Origin: Phycisphaerae bacterium
Lineage (GTDB): Bacteria > Planctomycetota > Phycisphaerae > Phycisphaerales > UBA1924
Length of the DNA: 39,400 nucleotides
Direction of reading: 5' to 3'
Assembly: GCA_002706885.1 (NCBI GenBank)
Contig: PAKY01000034.1
Coordinates: 1-39,400 of the forward strand
Of this stretch, positions 31,689 to 39,400 are shown one piece after another. The notes under the pieces were generated by a model. That model saw only the letters and a program-made list of their open reading frames with translations, did no database searches and was not told the DNA's origin. Both the position numbers and the translations under genes were made by a program. The first letter of the stretch is position 1. Every line of letters begins with the position of its first letter.

Positions 31689-32060
31689 ATGCGTGTCATG
31701 CTCATCGACGACTCGAAGACCATGCGGAACATCCAGAAGTCCGTCCTGCGTCAGCTCGGTCACACGGAGATCGAGGAGGCGTGCGACGGCCAGGACGCCC
31801 TGAGCAAGATCGGGAGCTTCGCGCCCGACCTTGTGCTGGTCGACTGGAACATGCCGAACATGGACGGACTGACGTTCGTTAAGACCTATCGAAAGGCGAA
31901 CAAGACAACGCCGCTCATCATGGTGACGACCGAGGCCGAGAAGGCTCGCGTCATCGAGGCGATCAAGGCTGGCGTGAACAACTACGTCGTGAAGCCGTTC
32001 ACGCCGGACCTGCTCGGCCAGCGGATCGACGAAACCATGGCCAAGCTCGCCGCAGGCTAA
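31689..32060 (+). CDS. cheY: Chemotaxis response regulator CheY
   Basis: A 123-residue stand-alone receiver domain. The acidic pair is in MLIDDSKTMRN (Asp7, Asp8), the phospho-acceptor in LVDWNMPNMDG (Asp52), the conserved Thr in IMVTTEAEK (Thr80) and the Lys in YVVKPFTPD (Lys102). There is no output domain, consistent with CheY binding the flagellar switch or another motility target. AAGGAGG upstream is the strongest ribosome site in the operon, fitting high CheY expression. It is the last gene of the cluster; no clear terminator follows before the next promoter. Confidence 0.95.
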   Translation: MRVMLIDDSKTMRNIQKSVLRQLGHTEIEEACDGQDALSKIGSFAPDLVLVDWNMPNMDGLTFVKTYRKANKTTPLIMVTTEAEKARVIEAIKAGVNNYVVKPFTPDLLGQRIDETMAKLAAG

Positions 32061-32086
32061 GCGGAGAGGCGGCGGGGAGTTTCCGT

Positions 32087-32115
32087 TTGACGGCGGGGAG
32101 GGCTTGGGCGACAAT
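32087..32115 (+). promoter_or_regulatory. Sigma-70-type promoter predicted to give a leaderless transcript
   Basis: TTGACG (five of six, 32087-32092) and GACAAT (four of six, 32110-32115) are 17 bases apart. The expected transcription start, seven bases after the -10, is the A of the ATG at 32122. There is no ribosome site. Confidence 0.6.
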
Positions 32116-32121
32116 ACGCCC

Positions 32122-33516
32122 ATGGATGCCCTGCACGGGTGGCCACGCCGGAACGCCCGGCCCCGCCCCGGCCTGCCCGCGAGCTTCCTTCTGCTCATCT
32201 TCTGCCTGACCTCGGCGGCGGGTGTCACGTGCGCCCAAACGACGCCGCCCGATGGCACGCCGGACGCCGGGCCACCGACGCCCGGCGCCGACGCCGCGCG
32301 CCGGCGGCGCGAGAGCGAGGCGGAGATCGCGGCGCTTCGGCAGTTGCTGCCCGATCGGCCTGAGGCGCGGGTGACGACGGTCGACGGGCGTGTCCGCGAG
32401 GGCGCCCTGATCCGAGAATCGGCGGACGGGATCGAGCTCGAGGTGGGTGGGTCGAACCTCCTCATCCCCTCGTCGCAGATCGTGGAGGTCGAGAATCTCC
32501 CGCCGCTGATCGATCAGTATCTCGAACGCCGAGCGAGCCTCGAGCCTGGGGACCTGGCGGCGCGGATGTCGTTCGCGACGTGGCTCCGGAACCGTCGGGC
32601 GTTTCGCCTCGCGCTGCGCGAGATCAAGACAATCCTCGAGCTCGATCCGATGAACCCACTGGCCGTCGCCGAGGAGCGGTGGCTGGAGCTTCAGATCAAG
32701 CTCGGGCTGGCGGACGGCGATCGGCCGGACGGCGATCAGCCGGAGCCGGAAGACGCGCCGGACCAGAGTCGTCCGCGTCGGCAGCTCGGGTTCCCACTCC
32801 TGACGCGTGAGGAGGTGAACCTGCTTCAGGTCTACGAGATCGACCTGAACGATCCGCCTCGGTTCATCATCCCGCGGGACGCGATCGACAGCTTCTTCGA
32901 TGCGTACCGGGATCACCCGCTGATGCCGCCGACCGAGATCGAGCGGGAGGCGCTGAAGCGCGCCCCTCGGACGAAGATCCTGGAACTGATGTTCAGGATG
33001 CACGCTCGGGAGTTCTACAGCGAGGTCCGTGTGCAGGAAGACCCGGAGACGTTCGCCCGTTTCCGCGGGGACGTGCACCGGCGGTGGCTCATGAACGCCT
33101 GCGCGACCACCGACTGCCACGGCGGGGCGGAGGCGGGTCGTCTGTACCTGAGCAAGGACGGGCTGAACCGCGACGAAGTCGTGTACACGAACTTTCTGAT
33201 CCTCGACAAGTTCGAGCTTGCGGACGGGACGCCGCTGATCAACCACAACGCGCCGGAGCTCTCACCGCTGCTTCAGATGGGCCTCCCGAGGGACATCAGC
33301 CATCTGCCCCACCCGGAGACGCCCGTCGCGCGGGGGCGGCGGCCGTGGCGCGAGGTGTTCCGCGACAGCGACGACCGGCGGTTCGAGGAGGCCGTCGCGT
33401 GGATCAAGTCGCTATACACGCCGAGGCCCGAGTACCCGATCGCGTACACGCCGCCGACGCCCGAGGGGGTCATGGAGGCCGAGGCGGCGGCCGAGCCGGA
33501 GCCCGTCGAGCGGTGA
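32122..33516 (+). CDS. Exported protein with a single CX4CH haem-like motif
   Basis: A 464-residue protein with a signal peptide (PASFLLLIFCLTSAAGVTCAQ). Residues 60-115 form a small beta domain (ARVTTVDGRVREGALIRESA, then LLIPSSQIVEVENLPPLID), followed by a tetratricopeptide-like helical pair (FRLALREIKTILELDPMNPL). The C-terminal half contains NACATTDCHGG, where Cys327, Cys332 and His333 form CX4CH, an atypical c-type haem attachment motif, and later ISHLPHPETP. Exported cytochrome-like domains are common in planctomycetes, but haem binding here is inference. It starts at a leaderless-type promoter 61 bases after cheY, so it is probably independent of the chemotaxis operon. Confidence 0.75.
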   Translation: MDALHGWPRRNARPRPGLPASFLLLIFCLTSAAGVTCAQTTPPDGTPDAGPPTPGADAARRRRESEAEIAALRQLLPDRPEARVTTVDGRVREGALIRESADGIELEVGGSNLLIPSSQIVEVENLPPLIDQYLERRASLEPGDLAARMSFATWLRNRRAFRLALREIKTILELDPMNPLAVAEERWLELQIKLGLADGDRPDGDQPEPEDAPDQSRPRRQLGFPLLTREEVNLLQVYEIDLNDPPRFIIPRDAIDSFFDAYRDHPLMPPTEIEREALKRAPRTKILELMFRMHAREFYSEVRVQEDPETFARFRGDVHRRWLMNACATTDCHGGAEAGRLYLSKDGLNRDEVVYTNFLILDKFELADGTPLINHNAPELSPLLQMGLPRDISHLPHPETPVARGRRPWREVFRDSDDRRFEEAVAWIKSLYTPRPEYPIAYTPPTPEGVMEAEAAAEPEPVER

Positions 33517-33614
33517 CCGCAGCGGCTACAGTGTGGCGGTGACGGACGTCGCGGGCGCCGCGAGGGCCGCCGGGCGACGCCTTCCCAGAACCCAACCACC
33601 GGAAGCCTTTGAAC

Positions 33615-35009
33615 ATGCCGACCCTTCGGAACCATGCCGCCGCCGCGTTGATCGCCGCCATGGGCGGGGGATCGATCTGCCTGCTCGGCGGCTGTGACAC
33701 GCGGAGCGACGCCGAGCGGGCGTTCGAGGAAACGACCTACAGCCTCCGGACGACGTCGGTGAACGGCGCAACGGCGAGCGACCGCAACGCTCTGCTCGCG
33801 GGCGCCGAGCGATCGATCAACACCGCGGTGTCGGGCGGCGAGGAGCACCTCGCGGGCGCGGCGGCGCTCGTTCGGTCAGAGATCAAGCAGGGGATGGCGA
33901 GCGAGCGTCGCGTGGAGCTTGCGGAGGCGCAGAACCGCGTCCTGACGCTCTCGAAGCGGCTCCGAGACCTCGCGGCGATCTATCGGGATGAGCACGCCAC
34001 GGCAGATGGCCTGCTCCGGTTCGATCCGTCCGGTGACATCAGCGACCTTGAGGACAGGGCGGATCAGCGGGATCGCCAGGCGTCGGAGATCGGCCAGCGG
34101 CTCGCGGAACTCAACAGCGAGCGGTCGGAGCTCGAGGGGCAGATCTCGACGCTCGACACGGCGTCGGTCGATGCGAGGCGTCGCGCCGCGGAACTCACCG
34201 ATCGGGCGGGTCGCATGTCGGCGACGGACGCCGCGGGGCTCGGCGAGTCAATCCACCGATACACGCGACAGGCCGACACCAAGAAGAAGGAAGCCGAACG
34301 CCTCCGCGCCCGTCGTGACGCGACGCTGACGCCGGCGATCGAGGAACTCGAGGCCACGATGAGCCAGCGTCGCCAGCAGGCGCAGCTCATCCGCGACGCG
34401 ATCAACCGGCTCGAGACGCAGAAGTCGGACGCCGAGTCGCGCGCCGCGACGCACCGCGCCAACGCGGCGACCGTCGCGACCGAAGCGGCGGACATCGTCG
34501 AGGAACTCGACGGGGCTCGAAACCTGATCGACGCGATCTCGGCCGACGTGCTGAACGTGCTCGAGGCGGCGGTGAGCGACGCGCGTCGGGCGAACCGCGA
34601 GACGCCCGAGATCGCCAAGAGCGTCTCCGCGGGGGCAAACCGCCGACTCGCGGAAGTCCGCGTTTCGGTGGCGGACGGGATGCTCGATGAGGCGAGCGCT
34701 CGCGAGGCTCTGGCGGACGCCCAGCCGCCCGTCGCGTACGCGGCGGAGCTGCGGCAGGCCGCCAGATCGCTGCGTGACCGCGCGAACGAGTTGGGACGCG
34801 GGGCCGTCGAGGCTTACGAGGCGTCGGCGCAGGACCTGACCGGTTCGCGTCCGCGCGGCGTCAACGGCGACTCGCTCCAGGCGACCGCGGAGCGTGTGGA
34901 CGCCCTCGCGCGACGCATCGCGACTCGCTACGGCCAAGCGCCGGAGCCCGCCCCGGAGGCCGTCGAGGCTGAGCCCGACACGACCGAGGCGCCGGGCGAC
35001 GACTCATGA
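33615..35009 (+). CDS. Coiled-coil lipoprotein of unknown function
   Basis: A 464-residue protein with a lipoprotein signal ending LLGGC (lipid-modified Cys27). Almost the whole mature chain is predicted helical and highly charged, with heptad-like repeats such as IGQRLAELNSERSELEGQIS, DTKKKEAERLRARRDA and RDAINRLETQKSDAESRA, indicating long coiled coils. The last 30 residues are Pro/Glu-rich. It probably sits on a membrane facing the periplasm. The ATG at 33615 has GGAAG nine bases upstream; a TTG at 33609 is less likely. Its stop overlaps the start of the ferredoxin-NADP reductase gene (ATGA), so the two are translationally coupled. Confidence 0.8.
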   Translation: MPTLRNHAAAALIAAMGGGSICLLGGCDTRSDAERAFEETTYSLRTTSVNGATASDRNALLAGAERSINTAVSGGEEHLAGAAALVRSEIKQGMASERRVELAEAQNRVLTLSKRLRDLAAIYRDEHATADGLLRFDPSGDISDLEDRADQRDRQASEIGQRLAELNSERSELEGQISTLDTASVDARRRAAELTDRAGRMSATDAAGLGESIHRYTRQADTKKKEAERLRARRDATLTPAIEELEATMSQRRQQAQLIRDAINRLETQKSDAESRAATHRANAATVATEAADIVEELDGARNLIDAISADVLNVLEAAVSDARRANRETPEIAKSVSAGANRRLAEVRVSVADGMLDEASAREALADAQPPVAYAAELRQAARSLRDRANELGRGAVEAYEASAQDLTGSRPRGVNGDSLQATAERVDALARRIATRYGQAPEPAPEAVEAEPDTTEAPGDDS

Positions 35010-35983
35010 CGGCCGCCGTCGGGGATCCGACGTTCCCGGAAGTCACACAGAATGTGGTGCGGCCCAACGCCCCGGTCGTTGGACGTGTCGTCTCCACCGA
35101 ACTGTGCACGAAGGCTGGCAAGAAGGCCGCGGGTTTTGTCCGTCACGTCGCGATCGACGTGTCCGGCACGGCTTTGGCGGGCGCCTTCCGAGCTGGCCAA
35201 AGCTTCGGCGTTGTTCCGTCCGGCGAAGACGCGAAGGGTCGACCGCACAAGGTCCGGCTGTACTCCATCGCCAGCCCTACCGCGGGTGAGGACGGGAACG
35301 GCACGACGCTGGCCACGACCGTGAAGCGTCTCCTCGACGAGGACTGGAACGACCACCGCCTCCGCGTTGGCGTCGCGAGCAACTTCCTCTGCGACCTGCA
35401 GGTCGGCGATGAGGTACAGGTCGCGGGGCCGAACGGCAAGCGGTTCATCCTCCCCGAGGACGCGAGTTCGTACAACTTCGTCTTCTTTGCGACCGGGACG
35501 GGCATCGCCCCGTTCCGGGGCATGATCGCCGATCTCGCGGCCCTGCCCGAGCCGCCTCGTTCGGCGGTGCTGGTGATGGGCGTGCCGTACGAGACCGACC
35601 TTCTCTACGACGAGCAGTTCCGCGAGCTCGAGGCGAAGCACCCGTGGTTCCGGTACGTCACCGCGATCAGCCGCGGGACCCAGATCGACACGAATCGGCC
35701 CCTCTACGTCGGGGATCGCGTGTCGGCGGATCCTGACGCGGGAACGGATCGGGGCATCCCGGCGTTGCTGCGTTCCGACCGGACGCTCATCTACGTCTGC
35801 GGAATCGGCGGCATGGAACTCGGGATCTTGCGGGCGCTCGCCAACGAGCTGACGCCTGACGAGCTCGCGCGGTACGTCACGATCGCCGACGAGGGCGTGG
35901 CTTCTGACCCCGCGGCGTGGACTCGACGCATGATCAGCCGCGATATCCGGCCGACTCGGCGCGTCATGCTTGAGGTGTACTAA
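35006..35983 (+). CDS. petH: Plant-type ferredoxin-NADP(+) reductase
   Basis: A 325-residue FAD enzyme exchanging electrons between ferredoxin/flavodoxin and NADP(H). The plant-type signatures are clear: RLYSIAS (84-90) for FAD, GVASNFLCDLQVGDEVQVAG, TGTGIAPFRG (163-172) for NADP pyrophosphate, VCGIGGMELGI, and a C-terminal tyrosine (EVY) that stacks on the flavin. No signal peptide, so cytosolic. It overlaps the upstream lipoprotein gene by four bases (ATGA). The symbol is used in the cyanobacterial sense; direction of electron flow in this organism is not known. No ferredoxin gene is adjacent. Confidence 0.9.
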   Translation: MTAAVGDPTFPEVTQNVVRPNAPVVGRVVSTELCTKAGKKAAGFVRHVAIDVSGTALAGAFRAGQSFGVVPSGEDAKGRPHKVRLYSIASPTAGEDGNGTTLATTVKRLLDEDWNDHRLRVGVASNFLCDLQVGDEVQVAGPNGKRFILPEDASSYNFVFFATGTGIAPFRGMIADLAALPEPPRSAVLVMGVPYETDLLYDEQFRELEAKHPWFRYVTAISRGTQIDTNRPLYVGDRVSADPDAGTDRGIPALLRSDRTLIYVCGIGGMELGILRALANELTPDELARYVTIADEGVASDPAAWTRRMISRDIRPTRRVMLEVY

Positions 35984-36005
35984 AGTGACCATCCACCCCC
36001 CACCC

Positions 36006-36023
36006 CCGGTCGTGGTTGACCGG
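36006..36023. repeat. Inverted repeat overlapping a promoter -35 element
   Basis: CCGGTC-N6-GACCGG is a perfect inverted repeat whose right arm overlaps the -35 hexamer TTGACC at 36016. The position suits a repressor operator; it could also act as a weak hairpin after the reductase gene. Confidence 0.35.
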
Positions 36024-36044
36024 CGGGAAGGGCGGCGATAGCTT
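36016..36044 (+). promoter_or_regulatory. Candidate promoter of the exported protein gene at 36087
   Basis: TTGACC (36016-36021, five of six) is followed after 17 bases by TAGCTT (36039-36044, three of six). The start would lie about 36 bases upstream of the TTG start codon. The weak -10 keeps confidence low. Confidence 0.4.
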
Positions 36045-36086
36045 CCGCAGGCCCGCCAGACGCTTGCCAGCCCAGCGAGGAACGCC

Positions 36087-37253
36087 TTGACCGATACATC
36101 AGCAGATCGCGACCACGGGCGACCGCGCCGCGCCATCCGGGCGTCGAAGGGCGGGGTTCGCCTGCTCGCCGTCGCGGCGCTGATCGGTTGGATCGGCACG
36201 CCCGCCCTCGCGCAGCAGCCCGCCCGTTTGACCCCGTCGGTCATCACAAGCCCATCGATCTCGGCGACCGACGCCGAGGCCGTCGCCGCGTTCGGCAAGG
36301 CTCGGGGTGACGCGTTGCTTGCAGCATCGGCCGACGAGGCTGGCTCGGTGATCAACTCGATCCTGAACCCGCTCGAGACAACGGGCGTCAGCGTCCGTTT
36401 CCGTCAGCTCTACGGCGACGCGCTCGACCCGGCGATTCGCGAACTGCTCGACGATCGCGAGACGACCTGGCGACGCCTGACCGGCCTCCGCCTCGCCGCG
36501 CGCCTCGCGACCGAGAAGTCCGTCCGGATCATCGAGGACCGCCTCGATGACCAGCGGGTCGAGGACCGGTTCTTCGCCGCTTTCGGCGTTGAGCTCATTT
36601 TCGAGTCCGCTCGCCGATCAACCCCCGCCATCAGCCCCGCTCGGCTCCAGCGCCTCGTCGATGAACTCGCCGCGGGCGTTGAGGACGAGCGTAATCACCT
36701 GCTTGCGGGCGTCCGGGCCCGAGCCCTCGCCTCCGCCGGTCGTGTTCCCGACTCCGCGGTAGCGGGTCTCGGTGAATACGCCCGTGTGAGGCTTGCGAAC
36801 GCGATCGCGGCCCGCGTGCGGGATCTTCCGACGGATCGCGGCGCCGCGGGTGACCTCGAGCTCCGGACCTGCCTTCAGGCCGCGGACAGCCTCCGTAACG
36901 CCCTCGTGGATCCGGGTTTGACGCCGACCGAGGAGTTCAGCCGCGCCGCCGCGGGCCTCGCGGGCGACATGATTGACCACGTCCTCGACAGGATGCAGGC
37001 GAACATCGCGGGCGCGGGCGATTCGGCGAGCATGGACGCCAAGCTCGTGGGCATCGCGGGCCAGCTCGCGGTCTTCGCCGACGAGAAGCTTGCGCAGGCC
37101 ACCCGCGGCCAGCCCCGCCTGCCCGAAGTCGTACGCGACCTCAAGGCGCCGTTCGAGAGCGGTCGCCTCGGCGAGTTCCGCAACGCCGCCGCGACGCTGC
37201 TCGACGCCCTGGTGCGTTCGCCGTTCAACCTCGACGACAACCGTTTCCGCTAA
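36087..37253 (+). CDS. Exported helical protein of unknown function
   Basis: A 388-residue protein with a twin-basic-rich N-terminus and a hydrophobic signal (GGVRLLAVAALIGWIGTPAL, cleavage near ALAQ). The mature chain is almost entirely helical, with segments such as ELLDDRETTWRRLTGLRLAA and RVEDRFFAAFGVELIFESAR that suggest HEAT-like repeats; I recognise no catalytic motif. The start codon is TTG at 36087, with GAGGA seven bases upstream and no nearby ATG in frame. It precedes the solute-binding protein gene by 30 bases and is probably cotranscribed with it. Confidence 0.75.
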   Translation: MTDTSADRDHGRPRRAIRASKGGVRLLAVAALIGWIGTPALAQQPARLTPSVITSPSISATDAEAVAAFGKARGDALLAASADEAGSVINSILNPLETTGVSVRFRQLYGDALDPAIRELLDDRETTWRRLTGLRLAARLATEKSVRIIEDRLDDQRVEDRFFAAFGVELIFESARRSTPAISPARLQRLVDELAAGVEDERNHLLAGVRARALASAGRVPDSAVAGLGEYARVRLANAIAARVRDLPTDRGAAGDLELRTCLQAADSLRNALVDPGLTPTEEFSRAAAGLAGDMIDHVLDRMQANIAGAGDSASMDAKLVGIAGQLAVFADEKLAQATRGQPRLPEVVRDLKAPFESGRLGEFRNAAATLLDALVRSPFNLDDNRFR

Positions 37254-37283
37254 GCCTTCGCCCCGACCGAGGAGACCCGCGTC

Positions 37284-39170
37284 GTGCGATGGATCGCCGC
37301 GCTGCTCCTGCTCGCTGCCCTCCTGATCGGCGCGGTCGCCACCGACGCCCCCGCTCCGCCCGCGGACTTCACGTTCGTCAATCGGGGCGATGTCAACACG
37401 CTCGATCCGCAGCGGATGAGCTGGCTCTCGGACATGCGCATCGGGCGGATGCTCTTCGAGCCGCTCGTCGTCAACGACCCGCTTGACCCCGATTTCGCGA
37501 TCGCTCCGGGCGTCGCCGATCGGTGGAGCGTCTCCGAGGACGGGCTCGTCTACACGTTCCATCTCCGCGACGACGCCCGATGGTCGAACGGCGCCCCGGT
37601 AACGGCGGACGACTTCATCCGGAGCTGGCGGCGGGCGATGCTCCCGGACCTCGCGTCGGACTACACGGCGATGTTTCAGCTCGTCGACGGCGCGGCCGCG
37701 TTCTTCTCTTGGCGCGTCGAGGCGCTCGAGACGATGGCCTCGGCGAGCCGTCCATGGGCCGACGGCGACGCGTTGTGGCGTGAGACCATCGAGCGGTTCG
37801 ACGCCGCGGTCGGCCTCGAAGCGCCGGACGACCACACGCTCATCGTCCGTCTCGCTCGCCCCGCGCCGTACTTCATCGACCTGTGCGCAAGCGTCGTGTT
37901 CGCGCCGATCTATCCACCGCTCGTGGAACGTTTCGAGACGCCCGACCCCGCGACGGGGCGGATCGTCCGCCGGGAGGGTTGGACGAAGCCCGACCAACTC
38001 GTCTCGAACGGACCGTTCCGGCTCGATCGATGGCGGTTCAAGCGTGACATGCGGTTCTCGCAGAACCCCCACTACTGGAACCGACACGCGCTCAACCTCC
38101 GGACGATCGAGGTCCTCGCGATCGAGGACCCGTCCACCGCGGTGCTGGCGTTCGAGTCGGGCGCGATCGACTGGATACCCGATGTCACCGCGGACTACCG
38201 CGCCGAGATGTGGGCGGAGAAGCAGCGCTTCTACGCGGATAACGCCGAGACCTACGCGCGACTCGCTGACGAGGGGCACGACCCGTTCACGATCGATCGG
38301 CTGCTCCCTGAAGACCCGCGGAACCGCGTCCACGTCGTGCCCGTGCTTGGAACGTACTTCTACAACTTCAATTGCTCCCCGCGCCTCGACGATGGCCGCG
38401 AGAACCCGCTCGCCGACGCGCGCGTTCGTCGCGCCCTCGCGATGGCGATCGACAAGCGGGCGATCACCGAGCAACTCCGTCGGCTCGGTGAGCCCGTCGC
38501 GTCGTCGGTCGTCCCGCCGCGCTCGCTGAGCGGATACACGCCGCCCGCCGGGCTCGAATCGGTCTCTGGCCATCCGGCGGCCGACGCGACCATTCTGACG
38601 CAGGCTCGGTCGCTCCTCAGGGCGGCGGGGTACGAGGATCCACGCGACCTCGGGGCGATCGAGATTTCGTTCAACGAGGACGCTGGGCACGGATTGATCG
38701 CGCAGCTCGTGGCGCGGAACTGGTCCGACAACCTCGGGATCCACGTCACGCTCGAACAGACCGAGTTGCGGGTCTTTCGCGACCACCTGAAGAACCACTC
38801 GTACATGGTGGGTCGCGCCGGGTGGTACGCCGACTACCCCGACCCGCTGACGTTCCTCGACATCAACCGCACGGGCGACGGCAACAACGACCGCGCGTAT
38901 TCGAGCGAGCGGTTCGACGGCCTGCTCGACCGCGCCGCGACCGAGCCCGACCCCGCGGAGCGGCTCGCGCTGCTCCGAGAGGCGGAGCGGATCATCGTCG
39001 AGGAAGACCTCCCCCTCGTGCCGCTGTTCCACTACGTCGACATCCGCATGTTCGACCCCCACCGCGTGACGGGCCTCACGCCCCACCCGAGGGCGCAGAA
39101 CTGGATGACCGCGGTCGACGTGCTTGGAGACGGTGTCGGCGCCGAGGAGCCGCGGTCGGTCGGTCGCTGA
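37284..39170 (+). CDS. Family 5 extracellular solute-binding protein (peptide ABC transporter type)
   Basis: A 628-residue periplasmic binding protein of the OppA/DppA type. A signal anchor (WIAALLLLAALLIGAVA) is followed by the family start FVNRGDVNTLDPQRMSW, then LYTFHLRDDARWSNGAPVTA-type sequence, VSNGPFRLDRWRFKRDM, NPLADARVRRALAMAIDKRA and, near the C-terminus, RAGWYADYPDPLTFLDINRT. There is no lipobox cysteine, so it is soluble or held by an uncleaved signal. These proteins deliver oligopeptides or similar ligands to ABC permeases; none is present downstream within the window. GTG start with GGAG upstream. Confidence 0.9.
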   Translation: MRWIAALLLLAALLIGAVATDAPAPPADFTFVNRGDVNTLDPQRMSWLSDMRIGRMLFEPLVVNDPLDPDFAIAPGVADRWSVSEDGLVYTFHLRDDARWSNGAPVTADDFIRSWRRAMLPDLASDYTAMFQLVDGAAAFFSWRVEALETMASASRPWADGDALWRETIERFDAAVGLEAPDDHTLIVRLARPAPYFIDLCASVVFAPIYPPLVERFETPDPATGRIVRREGWTKPDQLVSNGPFRLDRWRFKRDMRFSQNPHYWNRHALNLRTIEVLAIEDPSTAVLAFESGAIDWIPDVTADYRAEMWAEKQRFYADNAETYARLADEGHDPFTIDRLLPEDPRNRVHVVPVLGTYFYNFNCSPRLDDGRENPLADARVRRALAMAIDKRAITEQLRRLGEPVASSVVPPRSLSGYTPPAGLESVSGHPAADATILTQARSLLRAAGYEDPRDLGAIEISFNEDAGHGLIAQLVARNWSDNLGIHVTLEQTELRVFRDHLKNHSYMVGRAGWYADYPDPLTFLDINRTGDGNNDRAYSSERFDGLLDRAATEPDPAERLALLREAERIIVEEDLPLVPLFHYVDIRMFDPHRVTGLTPHPRAQNWMTAVDVLGDGVGAEEPRSVGR

Positions 39171-39179
39171 TCGCGCGTG

Positions 39180-39201
39180 AGCGTTGCTCGCTCACAACGC
39201 T
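39180..39201. repeat. Inverted repeat / hairpin after the solute-binding protein gene
   Basis: AGCGTTG-N8-CAACGCT is a perfect seven-base stem ten bases after the stop codon, followed by TTGATC with no T run. It may be a weak terminator or an operator for the next gene. Confidence 0.4.
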
Positions 39202-39252
39202 TGATCGGGTAGTCTGGGATCTCACGACGACCGCGCGAGCAGGGGAAAGCAC

Positions 39253-39400
39253 ATGGCGAACCGCACGATCACCGTTATCCGCCCGGCCAGCGGCGACAAG
39301 GGCACGCTCCGCTACGCGGGGTCGAAGGCTTTCACCACGAACTGCGGGTGGCCCCCCGCGGTCCGCATTCCCGCCGGTACCTACTCGGGCTGCTCGGCCA
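39253..39400 (+). CDS. Start of an unrecognised protein (runs off the window)
   Basis: The frame opens with MANRTITVIRPASGDKGTLR and stays open to the end of the window (49 codons). GGGGAAA about eight bases upstream is a good ribosome site, and TAGTCT at 39210 could be a -10 element. No signal peptide is visible in the part present. I do not recognise the family. Confidence 0.6.
   Translation, partial: MANRTITVIRPASGDKGTLRYAGSKAFTTNCGWPPAVRIPAGTYSGCSA

Noticed and set aside
36618..39086. 822-codon minus-strand open frame opposite two exported-protein genes
   Set aside because: Shadow frame; the plus-strand solute-binding protein is unmistakable.
1..39400. CRISPR array, insertion sequence or prophage
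   Set aside because: No regularly spaced direct repeats, transposase, integrase or phage structural gene were seen on either strand.

Overview
The window is GC-rich bacterial chromosome. A PEP-CTERM-like sorting tail, a surface protein ending in paired GC-type dockerin repeats, a prepilin-like protein of planctomycete style and many exported proteins of unknown function together suggest a planctomycete, most likely Phycisphaerae. This is inferred from gene content; no rRNA or marker gene is present.

Region 1 (1-10 kb) is rich in carbohydrate-active and surface genes: the 3' part of a GH31 alpha-glucosidase, a DUF2237 protein, a tandem two-lobed exported esterase whose first lobe has lost its catalytic serine, a PEP-CTERM-like protein, a large GC-type-dockerin protein and a secreted GH13 amylase-family enzyme. 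Two good rho-independent terminators face each other between the PEP-CTERM and dockerin genes.

Region 2 (10-15 kb) holds a prepilin-like protein, a small four-helix membrane protein followed by endonuclease III (with unusual Fe-S cysteine spacing), an exported protein of possible LolA-like fold, tRNA-Arg(CCG) and an MFS transporter.

Region 3 (15-25.7 kb) starts with an exported S41 (CtpA-type) protease with a TTG start. The pyruvate dehydrogenase locus follows (E1 alpha, E1 beta, E2). It is interrupted by a decayed MNT nucleotidyltransferase between E1 alpha and E1 beta and carries a small overlapping membrane-protein gene after E1 beta. Next come a small Cys-tailed membrane protein, a DUF1275 protein, a glycogen-synthase-like glycosyltransferase and an unrecognised soluble protein.

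Region 4 (25.8-32.1 kb) has tRNA-Leu(GAG) and a compact chemotaxis operon, cheB-cheW-cheR-cheA-cheX-cheY. It contains the signal-processing core and a phosphatase-type CheX but no receptor gene.

Region 5 (32.1-39.4 kb) has an exported protein with a CX4CH haem-like motif, a coiled-coil lipoprotein overlapping a plant-type ferredoxin-NADP reductase, an exported protein of unknown function, a family 5 extracellular solute-binding protein and the start of an unrecognised gene.

Two larger-scale signals stand out. Several genes (11155, 22450, 32122, nearly 13655) lack a Shine-Dalgarno sequence and have a -10-like hexamer placed so that transcription would begin at or very near the start codon, which suggests leaderless mRNAs. 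The plus strand also changes from C-rich to G-rich near 16-17 kb regardless of gene orientation. I found no convincing CRISPR array, insertion sequence or prophage.
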